Assembly: GCA_030447385.1 (NCBI GenBank) | Contig: JAUJOY010000001.1 | Span: forward strand, 685,629-749,628 | Length of the DNA: 64,000 nucleotides | Reading direction: 5' to 3' | Origin: Mycobacteriales bacterium | Lineage (GTDB): Bacteria; Actinomycetota; Actinomycetes; Mycobacteriales; SCTD01 | Shown here: one piece after another, positions 48,112-56,054 of the stretch | Layout of the letters: each line of letters opens with the position of its first letter | Position numbering within the stretch: position 1 is the first letter of the stretch | Position numbers and translations under genes: made by a program | The notes under the pieces: generated by a model | What the model was told of the DNA's origin: nothing | The model's input: only the letters and a program-made list of their open reading frames with translations | The model's database searches: none

Positions 48112-48774
48112 TCAGGCGCGCGGCAGCCCGAGGGCGGCGGACAGCGCGTCCGCCCACTGCAGGTAGCCCGCATCGTTGGGGTGGAAGCCATCGGCGTACA
48201 GGCCCTTGTACGGCGCGCCGGTGTAGGCCCACAGGTCCGCCACGCGCAGCCGGTGGGCGGCGGCGCACACCCGCAGCGCGTCGTTCACCTGCCGCGTCTT
48301 GCGCTCGAACACCCCGCGGGCGACGGTCGCAACGACGGCGCCCTCGGGCAGCGCGGCGCACAGGTCCTCGACGTCGGCCCGCCACTGCGCCTCCTTGGTG
48401 TGGAGGGCGTCGTTGCCTCCCACCACCGCCGTCACGAGCTCAGGCTCCGACGACGCCAGCAGCGACAGGGCCGCCGGCCACTGCGCGTCGACGACCTCAC
48501 GCGTACGCGCCCCCGAGCGGGAAAGGTTGACCACCCGCCACGGCTCGCCGCTGGACGCGCGCAGCCGCGACAGGACGACGCCGACGTAGCCCTTGTCGTA
48601 ATCGCTGGCCCCGATCCCCTGCGCGGCGCTGTCGCCGAGCACCAGCCACAGCGGCCCGCTCTCCTGCAGCGCCAGGGCATTGGCCTGCTCCCACGCGGCG
48701 CGGTAGGCCGTCACCTGCCCGATCGTGCGCTTGAAGGGCCGCAGGCGGCGCAGCAGTCCCTGACGTCGATCCAC
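48112..48774 (-). CDS. SGNH/GDSL-type hydrolase
   Basis: 220 residues from GTG 48774. Block I LVLGDSAAQGIG holds the catalytic Ser, block III VGGNDAL the oxyanion Asn, and block V ADGFHPNDAGY the catalytic Asp and His. There is no signal peptide; the N-terminus is basic (RRQGLLRRLRPFKR). It is an esterase or lipase of unknown substrate. It is convergent with pepN (33 bp between stops) and divergent from glmS, with promoters only 11 bp apart. Confidence 0.88.
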   Translation of the reverse strand: MDRRQGLLRRLRPFKRTIGQVTAYRAAWEQANALALQESGPLWLVLGDSAAQGIGASDYDKGYVGVVLSRLRASSGEPWRVVNLSRSGARTREVVDAQWPAALSLLASSEPELVTAVVGGNDALHTKEAQWRADVEDLCAALPEGAVVATVARGVFERKTRQVNDALRVCAAAHRLRVADLWAYTGAPYKGLYADGFHPNDAGYLQWADALSAALGLPRA

Positions 48775-48780
48775 GCCGAG

Positions 48781-48786
48781 ACGCTA
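48781..48786 (-). promoter_or_regulatory. TAGCGT -10 box of the SGNH hydrolase, probable leaderless start
   Basis: On the minus strand TAGCGT is followed by 6 nt and the GTG start, with no ribosome-binding site. Confidence 0.5.
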
Positions 48787-48797
48787 CGTGAGAGGGC

Positions 48798-48803
48798 TAG
48801 CCT
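48798..48803 (+). promoter_or_regulatory. TAGCCT -10 box of glmS, probable leaderless start
   Basis: TAGCCT lies 7 nt before the glmS ATG; the sequence between is GCCCCCC with no ribosome-binding site. Confidence 0.5.
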
Positions 48804-48810
48804 GCCCCCC

Positions 48811-50652
48811 ATGTGCGGCATCGTGGGCTATGTCGGGGATCAGCAGGCGCTGGAGGTCGTGCTCGACGGGCTGCGCCGGCTGGAGTACCGCGGCTACGAC
48901 AGCGCGGGCGTGTCGATCCTCGGCGCCGCCGGCCTGCAGGTGGAGCGCAAGGCGGGCAAGCTCGCCAACCTCGAGAAGCAGCTCGCGGAGCAGGACCTGC
49001 AGGGCAGCCTCGGCATCGGGCACACGCGCTGGGCGACCCACGGCGCGCCCACCGACGGCAACGCCCACCCGCACTCGGACTGCTCCGGCGCCGTGGCCGT
49101 CGTGCACAACGGCACCATCGAGAACTACCAGGCCCTGGTCGCCCAGCTCGACGCCCGCGGCCATGTGCGACGGTCCGAGACCGACACCGAGGTGGTCGCG
49201 CACCTGCTCGAGGAGCGCTACACCGACGGTCCGACCGCGGGCGACCTTCCGGCCAGCCTGCGGTCGGTCTGCCGTGACCTCGAGGGCTCGTTCGTCCTCG
49301 TCGTCAGCCACCGCGAGGAGCCCGACCTGGTCGTGGCCGCGCGGCGCAACCTGCCGCTGGTGATCGGCCTCGGCGACGGCGAGAACTTCGTCGGCTCCGA
49401 CGTCACGGCGTTCATCGCGCACACCCGCAAGGCGCGCGCCGTCGAGCAGGACCAGGTCGTCGAGCTGCGCCGCTCGGGTGTCACGGTCACCGACCTGGAC
49501 GGCACCGTCGTCGAGGGCCCGAGCTACCACGTCGATTGGGACACCGCCGCCGCCGAGAAGGGCGGCTACGAGTTCTTCATGCTCAAGGAGATCGACGAGC
49601 AGCCGGGAGCGGTGCGCGACACCCTCGGCGGCCGCCTCACCTCCGGGGGCCTGCTGCACCTCGACGAGCTGGCGATGAGCGACGAGGACGTGCGCGGCCT
49701 CGAGCAGGTGTTCATCGTCGCCTGCGGCTCGGCCTACCACTCCGGCCTCATCGGCAAGTACGCCATCGAGCGCTGGTGCCGCCTGCCGGTGCAGGTCGAG
49801 ATGGCCTCGGAGTTCCGCTACCGCGATCCGGTGCTCGGCCGGGACACCCTCGTCATCGCCGTGTCGCAGTCCGGCGAGACCGCCGACACCCTGGAGGCCG
49901 TACGCCACGCGCGCAACCAGAAGGCGTGGGTCCTGGCCGTCACCAACACAGTCGGCTCCACGATCTCCCGCGAGAGCGACGCCGCGCTCTACACCCGGGG
50001 CGGTCCCGAGGTCGCCGTCGCCTCCACGAAGGCGGTGATGACGCAGATCACCGCGATGTACCTCGTCGGTCTCTACCTCGCCCAGCTGCGCGGCACCCGC
50101 GACCCGGACGAGGTACGCGCCCACCTGCGCGACCTGCAGTCGATCCCGGAGCTCGTGGCGGAGCTGCTGTCCCGGATGGACGGCGTACGCGACATCGCCC
50201 GGTCCATCGTCGACGCCCCGCGCGTGCTGTTCCTCGGCCGCCACGTCGGCTACCCGATGGCGCTCGAGGGGGCGCTCAAGCTCAAGGAGCTGGCCTACAT
50301 CAGCGCCGAGGGCTTCCCGGCCGGGGAGATCAAGCACGGCCCCATCGCGCTGGTGGAGGAGGGCACGCCGGTCGTGGTGATCGCCCCCCGGCATGCCCTG
50401 CAGCCCAAGCTGATCAACAACATCCAGGAGGTACGCGCCCGCGGCGCACGCACGATCGTGCTGGCCACCGACGGCGACGACAGCGCCACCCCGTACGCCG
50501 ACCACGTGATCCGCATCCCGGACACCAAGTCGCTGCTCGCACCACTGCTGACCCTCGTCCCCATGCAGGTGCTGTCCGCGGAGATCGCCCGGCTGCGCGG
50601 CCTCGACGTCGACCAGCCGCGCAACCTGGCCAAGTCCGTCACCGTCGAGTAG
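48811..50652 (+). CDS. glmS: Glutamine-fructose-6-phosphate aminotransferase (isomerising)
   Basis: 613 residues from ATG 48811, which places the nucleophile Cys directly after the initiator Met (CGIVGYVG). It makes glucosamine-6-phosphate from fructose-6-phosphate and glutamine, the first step to UDP-GlcNAc. N-terminal glutaminase domain (1-230), two SIS sugar-isomerase domains (about 290-420 and 460-600; CGSAYHSG, SQSGETADT) and the C-terminal ending DQPRNLAKSVTVE with the conserved Lys. The long upstream in-frame region is not part of it. No glmS ribozyme is present, since the start appears leaderless. Confidence 0.96.
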   Translation: MCGIVGYVGDQQALEVVLDGLRRLEYRGYDSAGVSILGAAGLQVERKAGKLANLEKQLAEQDLQGSLGIGHTRWATHGAPTDGNAHPHSDCSGAVAVVHNGTIENYQALVAQLDARGHVRRSETDTEVVAHLLEERYTDGPTAGDLPASLRSVCRDLEGSFVLVVSHREEPDLVVAARRNLPLVIGLGDGENFVGSDVTAFIAHTRKARAVEQDQVVELRRSGVTVTDLDGTVVEGPSYHVDWDTAAAEKGGYEFFMLKEIDEQPGAVRDTLGGRLTSGGLLHLDELAMSDEDVRGLEQVFIVACGSAYHSGLIGKYAIERWCRLPVQVEMASEFRYRDPVLGRDTLVIAVSQSGETADTLEAVRHARNQKAWVLAVTNTVGSTISRESDAALYTRGGPEVAVASTKAVMTQITAMYLVGLYLAQLRGTRDPDEVRAHLRDLQSIPELVAELLSRMDGVRDIARSIVDAPRVLFLGRHVGYPMALEGALKLKELAYISAEGFPAGEIKHGPIALVEEGTPVVVIAPRHALQPKLINNIQEVRARGARTIVLATDGDDSATPYADHVIRIPDTKSLLAPLLTLVPMQVLSAEIARLRGLDVDQPRNLAKSVTVE

Positions 50653-50705
50653 CAGCGCCCGCGCATCGGGGATGCTGAGGCCGTGGCCGTCGGCAGGGAC
50701 CTCCC

Positions 50706-51059
50706 GTGATCGTGGGTGTCGGGGTGGACGTCGTCGAGGTGGCCCGAGTGCAGCGGGCGCTCGCGCGGACGCCGCGGCTCGCGGCGCGGCTGTTCACCGA
50801 CGGGGAGCAGGCGCTGACCCGCAGCGACTCGCTCGCGGCGCGGTTCGCCGCGAAGGAGGCCGTTGCGAAGGCGCTCGGCGCGCCCGGCGGGCTGCGCTGG
50901 CGGGACGCCGAGGTCGTGTGCGACCCGAGCGGGCGGCCGCGGCTCGTGCTGCACGGCGGTGTCGCCGAGGAGGCGGCCGCGCAGGGGATCACCGCCTGGC
51001 ACCTGTCGCTGTCCCACGACGGCGGTGTGGCGACCGCCGTCGTCATCGCCGAGTCGTGA
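50706..51059 (+). CDS. acpS: Holo-[acyl-carrier-protein] synthase
   Basis: 117 residues from GTG 50706. It transfers 4'-phosphopantetheine from CoA to acyl carrier proteins. The metal-binding [14 protein letters not shown] at the start and the catalytic region [12 protein letters not shown] (about 56-67) are typical. Start of a compact run acpS-nnr-alr-hydrolase-udg-tsaE. Confidence 0.94.
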   Translation: MIVGVGVDVVEVARVQRALARTPRLAARLFTDGEQALTRSDSLAARFAAKEAVAKALGAPGGLRWRDAEVVCDPSGRPRLVLHGGVAEEAAAQGITAWHLSLSHDGGVATAVVIAES

Positions 51060-51081
51060 CGCGAACCGGAGCGGGAGCCCG

Positions 51082-52506
51082 GTGAGGTCGGCGCACACCG
51101 TGGCCTCGGTGCGGGCGGCAGAGGCGGCGTGCGCCCGCTCGCTCCCGCCCGGGACGCTGATGCAGCGGGCCGCCGCCGCACTCGCCGTCGCCTGCGCACG
51201 CCGGCTCGGCTCGGTCTACGGCTCGCGCGTGGTCCTGCTGGTCGGCGGCGGCGACAACGGGGCCGACGCCCTCTGGGCCGGTGCCCGCCTCGCCGCGCGC
51301 GGCGCCGCCGTCACCGCCGTCCTGACCGGCACGCCGCGCGGGGACGCCCTGGCGGCGCTGCTCGCGGCCGGTGGGCGGGTGGCGGACGCGGTGCCGCCGG
51401 ACGGGCTGGTGGTGGACGGCCTGGTCGGGATCGGCGCGAAGGGGCCGCTGCGGGAAGCCGCCGCCGGCCTCGCCGCGGCGGTCGGGGGCCGGGACGTGGT
51501 GGCGGTCGACCTCCCCAGCGGGGTGGACGCGGACACCGGCGCCGTCGCGGGTGCGGCCGTACGGGCGGCGATGACCCTCACTTTCGGCACCTACAAGCCC
51601 GGCCTGCTGGTGGGCGCCGGACGCACCGTCGCCGGCCGGGTCGAGCTGGTGGACATCGGGCTGGGCTCGGCTCTGGGTCCACCGGTGGTGGAGGCGCTGG
51701 AGGCGGGGGACGTGGCCCGCCTGCTTCCGGGGGCCGGCGCCTCGGCGGACAAGTACAGCCGCGGGGTCGTGGGGGTGGCGGCGGGCTCGCAGCAGTACAC
51801 CGGGGCCGCCGTGCTGTGCGTCGGCGCGGCCGTGCGCGCCGGCGCCGGCATGGTCCGCTTCGCGGGCGCTGCGCACGCGGCCGAGCAGATCCGCCTGCAC
51901 TGGCCCGAGGCCGTGGTGCACGAGGCGACGGGGGCGGACGTCGTGGCCGCCGGGCGCGCGCAGGCGTGGGTGGTCGGTCCTGGGCTCGGCACCGATCGCC
52001 GGGCGGAGGCGACCGTGGAGGCGGTGCTGGCGCAGGACGTCCCGGTGCTGGTGGACGCCGACGCCCTGACGGTCTGCGCCCGGCACCAGGGCTGGCTGCG
52101 CGAGCGCGCCGCCCCTACCCTGCTGACCCCGCACGACCGCGAGCTCGCCCGCTTCGTGCCGCTGTCGGCCGACCGGGTGGGCGTGGCGCGCCGGCTCGCG
52201 CAGGACCTGGGCGTGACGGTCCTGCTGAAGGGGGACGCCACCGTCGTGGCCGACGCCGACGGGCCCGCGCGGGTCAACCCCACCGGCTCACCTGTCCTTG
52301 CCACTGCGGGCACCGGTGACGTGCTGGCCGGTGCGTGTGCGGCGCTGCTCGCGCAGGGACTGTCGCCCCGGGACGCTGGTTCGATGGGCGCCTTCCTGCA
52401 CGGCCGGGCCGGGGCGCTGGCCGCGCACGGAGCGGCCACGTCCGCCGGGCCCCTGCTCACCTCCTGGCCGGACGCCGTACGCGAGGCTGTCAGGATGGCC
52501 CGGTGA
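51082..52506 (+). CDS. nnr: Bifunctional NAD(P)H-hydrate repair enzyme (epimerase + ADP-dependent dehydratase)
   Basis: 474 residues from GTG 51082. The N-terminal half (1-205) is a YjeF_N epimerase fold (LLVGGGDNGADALWAGARLA, VDLPSGVDADTG); the C-terminal half (about 225-470) is the carbohydrate-kinase-like dehydratase (KYSRGVVGVAAGS, VLATAGTGDVLAG with the catalytic Asp). It repairs hydrated NADH and NADPH. This fused form is common in bacteria. The stop lies 13 bp before the alr start. Confidence 0.94.
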   Translation: MRSAHTVASVRAAEAACARSLPPGTLMQRAAAALAVACARRLGSVYGSRVVLLVGGGDNGADALWAGARLAARGAAVTAVLTGTPRGDALAALLAAGGRVADAVPPDGLVVDGLVGIGAKGPLREAAAGLAAAVGGRDVVAVDLPSGVDADTGAVAGAAVRAAMTLTFGTYKPGLLVGAGRTVAGRVELVDIGLGSALGPPVVEALEAGDVARLLPGAGASADKYSRGVVGVAAGSQQYTGAAVLCVGAAVRAGAGMVRFAGAAHAAEQIRLHWPEAVVHEATGADVVAAGRAQAWVVGPGLGTDRRAEATVEAVLAQDVPVLVDADALTVCARHQGWLRERAAPTLLTPHDRELARFVPLSADRVGVARRLAQDLGVTVLLKGDATVVADADGPARVNPTGSPVLATAGTGDVLAGACAALLAQGLSPRDAGSMGAFLHGRAGALAAHGAATSAGPLLTSWPDAVREAVRMAR

Positions 52507-52519
52507 GCCGGAGCAGCCG

Positions 52520-53653
52520 TTGAGGACCGAGGCGCGCATCGACCTGGGCGCGATCCGGGACAACGTCCGGGCGCTGCGCTCCCGCGCCGGCGGCGGTGCG
52601 CAGCTCATGGCGGTGGTCAAGGCCGACGGGTACGGCCACGGCCTCGTCCCGAGCGCCCGGGCCGCGGTCGAGGGCGGGGCGGACTGGCTCGGCGTGGCCT
52701 TCCTCGAGGAGGCGCTGGCTCTGCGGGCGGCCGGCCTGCGCGTACCGGTGCTGGCCTGGCTGCACGCCCCCGGTGAGGACCTCGCACCCGCCGTCGGGGC
52801 CTCGGTCGACCTGAGCGTCGACGACCTGCCCCAGCTCACCGCGGTGGTGTCCGCCGCGCAGGGCGCCGGCCGGACGGCCCGGGTCCAGCTCAAGGTGGAC
52901 ACGGGACTGTCCCGGGCCGGGGCGACCCTGCAGGCCTGGCCCGACCTGTGCGCCGCGGCCGTGAAGGCGCAGGCGGGCGGCGAGGTCCTGGTCACGGGGC
53001 TGTGGAGCCACTTCGCCTTCGCCGACGGCGGCCCGGACCACCCCGTCAACGCCCGGCAGGCGCAGGTGTTCGCCGACGCCCTGGACGTCGCCGACCGCGC
53101 GGGGCTGCGGCCCGAGGTCCGGCACCTGGCCAACTCCGCCGCGACCCTCACCGCGCCGGCCACGCACTACGACCTGGTCCGCCCCGGGCTCGCGGTCTAC
53201 GGCCTGTCGCCGGTGCCGCAGCTGGGGACGCCGGCCGAGTTCGGGCTGCGGCCGGCGATGACCCTCGCCAGCACCGTCGCGCTGACCAAGCGGGTGCCGG
53301 CGGGCACCGGTGTCAGCTACCTGCACCGCTACGAGACCGGCCGGGAGACGACCCTCGCGCTCGTGCCGCTCGGCTACGCCGACGGCGTCCCGCGTACGGC
53401 CACGAACGTCGGCTCGGTGCTGCTGGGCGGCCGGCGGCGGACCATCGCCGGAACGGTCTGCATGGACCAGTTCGTGCTCGATGTCGGCGACGATCCGGTG
53501 GCGAGCGGGGACGAGGTGCTGCTGTTCGGGCCGGGCGACGAGGGGGAGCCGACCGCGCAGGAGTGGGCCGAGGCTCTGGGGACCATCAACTACGAGATCG
53601 TCACCCGGGTGGGCGCGCGCGTCCCGCGGGTGCAGATCGGAGCGATGCGGTGA
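52520..53653 (+). CDS. alr: Alanine racemase
   Basis: 377 residues from TTG 52520, preceded by GGAG at 8 nt and giving RTEARIDLGAIRDNV; no ATG or GTG gives a better match. It makes D-alanine for peptidoglycan. The PLP lysine is in AVVKADGYGHG (about residue 34); the second catalytic residue is the Tyr of TGVSYLHRYET (about 264); GTVCMDQFVLD is also conserved. The stop overlaps the GTG of the alpha/beta hydrolase (GTGA). Confidence 0.95.
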   Translation: MRTEARIDLGAIRDNVRALRSRAGGGAQLMAVVKADGYGHGLVPSARAAVEGGADWLGVAFLEEALALRAAGLRVPVLAWLHAPGEDLAPAVGASVDLSVDDLPQLTAVVSAAQGAGRTARVQLKVDTGLSRAGATLQAWPDLCAAAVKAQAGGEVLVTGLWSHFAFADGGPDHPVNARQAQVFADALDVADRAGLRPEVRHLANSAATLTAPATHYDLVRPGLAVYGLSPVPQLGTPAEFGLRPAMTLASTVALTKRVPAGTGVSYLHRYETGRETTLALVPLGYADGVPRTATNVGSVLLGGRRRTIAGTVCMDQFVLDVGDDPVASGDEVLLFGPGDEGEPTAQEWAEALGTINYEIVTRVGARVPRVQIGAMR

Positions 53654-54720
53654 AGGCACCACGCAGGACCGGCCTGATCGGCGCCGCCGCCGGAGTCGTC
53701 GCGGTGGGTGTCGCCGTCGGCCTGGCGGCGGAGCGGCGCGCGGTCGCCGGCCCGCGCCGGCGTCCCGACCCGGACGCGCGCGAGCCCTTCTTCTCGCTGC
53801 CGGCCGACCGCACGCGCCGTGTGGTCACCGACGACGGCGTGCCGCTGCACGTCGAGGAGGTCGGTCCGGCGGATGCGCCGCTCACCATCGTCTTCCTGCA
53901 CGGCTACACCCAGGAGATGGCGGTCTGGCACTACCAGCGCCAGGAGCTGGCGAAGGACAACCCGGGCCGGCTGGTCTTCTACGACCACCGCTCGCACGGC
54001 CGCAGCGGCCGGGGCCGCTCCGAGAGCGCGACCATCGACCACCTCGGCCGCGACCTGTCCACCGTCCTGAACGCCGTGGTGCCGCACGGGCCGATCGTGC
54101 TCGTCGGCCACTCGATGGGCAGCATGACGATCCTCGCGCTGGCCGACTCCGAGCCCGAGCTGTTCGGCAGCCGGGTCGTCGGCGTCGCGCTCATCTCGTC
54201 CTCCACCGGCAAGCTCGCCGAGCTGACGTTCGGCCTGCCGACCGTCGCCCGCCCGGTCGCCTCCGTCGGGCTGGACTGGCTGTTCCGGGGGGTCCGCAAG
54301 CGGCCGGCACCCTTTGAGAAGGGGCGCCAGATCGGGACCGACCTGGCCTACGTGATCGCCCGCTACCTCGTCTTCGGGGGCAAGGACGCGAGCCCGGCGC
54401 TGGTCGAGTTCGTGGAGCAGATGGCGGCCAACACCCCCGTCGACGTGATCGCGGAGTTCTACTCGGCGTTCACCAACCACGACAAGCTCGAGGCTCTCGA
54501 CGTCCTGAAGGGCGTCGAGACGCTGGTGCTGGTGGGCAGCAAGGACCTGCTCACCCCGCTGGAGCACAGCGAGACCATCGCGCAGGCCCTGCCGGACGCG
54601 AGCTTCGTGGTCGTGGAGGGCTCGGGCCACATGGTCCAGCTCGAGCGCGCCCCGCTCGTGACGATGCACCTGCGCACCCTGGTCGCCCGGGCGACGCGCT
54701 CGGTCCAGCGCAGCGCGTGA
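53650..54720 (+). CDS. Alpha/beta hydrolase, membrane-anchored or secreted
   Basis: 356 residues from GTG 53650. An N-terminal hydrophobic segment (about 9-26, GAAAGVVAVGVAVGLAAE) could be an anchor or signal. The hydrolase core has an oxyanion HG motif (VFLHGYTQ), nucleophile elbow VLVGHSMGSM, an acid in LVGSKDLLTP and a terminal His in GSGHMVQLE. The substrate is unknown. Hydrolases of this type are often found between alr and tsaE in actinobacteria; the meaning of this link is not known. The stop overlaps the next start (GTGA). Confidence 0.88.
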   Translation: MKAPRRTGLIGAAAGVVAVGVAVGLAAERRAVAGPRRRPDPDAREPFFSLPADRTRRVVTDDGVPLHVEEVGPADAPLTIVFLHGYTQEMAVWHYQRQELAKDNPGRLVFYDHRSHGRSGRGRSESATIDHLGRDLSTVLNAVVPHGPIVLVGHSMGSMTILALADSEPELFGSRVVGVALISSSTGKLAELTFGLPTVARPVASVGLDWLFRGVRKRPAPFEKGRQIGTDLAYVIARYLVFGGKDASPALVEFVEQMAANTPVDVIAEFYSAFTNHDKLEALDVLKGVETLVLVGSKDLLTPLEHSETIAQALPDASFVVVEGSGHMVQLERAPLVTMHLRTLVARATRSVQRSA

Positions 54721-55325
54721 GCCCGGCGGCGCGGCCGGCGAGCGCGGCGGACGTGCGCCAGGCCGCGCGGGCGGCGGACCTCGAGACGCTGGCGGCCAGC
54801 GCCAGGCAGTGCACCGCCTGTGCGGAGCTGGCCGCGACCCGTCGGAAGGTGGTCGTCGGGCACACGCCGCCGCGGGCGCGGCTGCTGGTGCTGGGCGAGG
54901 CGCCGGGTGCGAGCGAGGACGCCAGCGGGCAGCCGTTCGTCGGGCGCAGCGGGCAGCTGCTCGACCTGCTGCTGGCCGAGGCCGGCCTTTCCCGCGCCGG
55001 GGTGGCGATCCTCAACACCGTGAAGTGCCGGCCACCGGGCAACCGGGCCCCCACCCGGACCGAGAGTGCGAGCTGCCGCCCCTTCACCCGGCGCCAGCTG
55101 CAGCTCGTGTCGCCGGAAGTCGTCGTGGCCCTCGGGCTGTCCGCGACCCGCTGGTTCCTCGGTCCGACCCCGCTCGGCCCGGTACGCGGGCGGCTGCACG
55201 ACGTCGACGGCGTGCGCGTCCTGCCGACCTACCACCCGAGCGCCGCGCTGCGCAGCGGGCCGCGGGGGGAGCCGCGGCGGCTCCTGGCGCAGGACCTGGC
55301 CCTTGCGGCCCGCTCCGTCGCGTGA
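54717..55325 (+). CDS. Uracil-DNA glycosylase, family 4 (iron-sulfur)
   Basis: 202 residues from GTG 54717. Motif 1 LVLGEAPGASEDASGQPFVG, the iron-sulfur cysteines as CTAC near residue 31-34, then one Cys in NTVKCRPPGNR and one in ASCRPF, and motif 3 YHPSAALRS. It excises uracil from DNA. A KRRIH segment, the mark of the cross-linking UdgX subtype, is absent. It overlaps both neighbours (GTGA on each side), so repair is coupled to this operon only by position. Confidence 0.9.
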   Translation: MSPAARPASAADVRQAARAADLETLAASARQCTACAELAATRRKVVVGHTPPRARLLVLGEAPGASEDASGQPFVGRSGQLLDLLLAEAGLSRAGVAILNTVKCRPPGNRAPTRTESASCRPFTRRQLQLVSPEVVVALGLSATRWFLGPTPLGPVRGRLHDVDGVRVLPTYHPSAALRSGPRGEPRRLLAQDLALAARSVA

Positions 55326-55945
55326 GCTGGTCGCGCCAGGTCCGCGACCCGGCTGAGGCGCGGGCGGCGCTGGTGGAGCCCGGCAGCGCGCTGGACCTGC
55401 GCGCGGCGGCGGAGCTGGACGTCGAGTGGGCCGCCCTCGGGTTCACCCCGCTGGTACCGGGTGAGCTGGTCCGTCCGCTCGACCTCGTCCTGACCGGGGC
55501 CGAGCAGACCCGGGCGCTGGGCGTACGCCTGGCCGGCGGGCTGCGGGCCGGCGACCTCGTCGTGCTGTCCGGCCCCCTCGGAGCCGGCAAGACCGTCCTG
55601 GCGCAGGGGATCGGGACGGGGCTGAACGTGCGGGGCGCGGTGACCAGCCCCACCTTCGTCCTGGCCCGCGTCCACCGCGGACCGCTGCCGATGGTCCACG
55701 TCGACGCCTACCGCCTGCGGGCTGCAGGGGGTCCGGTGGACCTGGACGACCTGGACCTCGACGAGGAGCTCGCGTACTCGGTCACGGTGGTGGAGTGGGG
55801 CGAGGGGCTGGTCGAGGACATTTCGGACGCCCGGTTGCAGATCAGCCTCGAACGGGGCAGCGGCACAGGTCGGCACGGCCCGGACGACCGTGTCGTCCGC
55901 GTCGAGCCGCACGGCGGCCGATGGGCGACTGTGCGGCTGCCCTAG
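55322..55945 (+). CDS. tsaE: tRNA threonylcarbamoyladenosine synthesis ATPase TsaE, with N-terminal extension
   Basis: 207 residues from GTG 55322. TsaE powers the TsaB-TsaD complex that makes t6A37 in ANN-decoding tRNAs. Walker A GPLGAGKT (about 85-92), VTSPTFVLARVH and VDAYRL are typical. The first 65 residues (SWSRQVRDPAEARAALVE...) precede the normal start of the family and have an unrecognised origin; the phrase WAALGF resembles the end of a GNAT domain. It overlaps the udg stop. Normally tsaB follows directly; here 6.7 kb lie between them. Confidence 0.9.
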   Translation: MSWSRQVRDPAEARAALVEPGSALDLRAAAELDVEWAALGFTPLVPGELVRPLDLVLTGAEQTRALGVRLAGGLRAGDLVVLSGPLGAGKTVLAQGIGTGLNVRGAVTSPTFVLARVHRGPLPMVHVDAYRLRAAGGPVDLDDLDLDEELAYSVTVVEWGEGLVEDISDARLQISLERGSGTGRHGPDDRVVRVEPHGGRWATVRLP

Positions 55946-55952
55946 GACACGG

Positions 55953-55982
55953 TTGGGACACGCTGCAGCGGGCCACTACCCA
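55953..55982 (+). promoter_or_regulatory. Weak candidate promoter of the liv operon
   Basis: TTGGGA (55953-55958), 18 bp, TACCCA (55977-55982), in the 109-bp tsaE-livK gap. The -10 match is poor. Confidence 0.25.
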
Positions 55983-56054
55983 TGTGCCCGCTGCTGAGGT
56001 TGGCTTGTGGCATCGGTCACCCCTGACCGCCCGCCGTTCCACGAGGAGACAGAC

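Noticed and set aside
48700-48811. glmS ribozyme upstream of glmS
   Set aside because: The start appears leaderless and the upstream DNA codes for the divergent SGNH hydrolase; no ribozyme-like core is visible.
54717-55325. UdgX-type (covalent) uracil glycosylase
   Set aside because: The KRRIH insertion that marks UdgX is absent; family 4 fits better.
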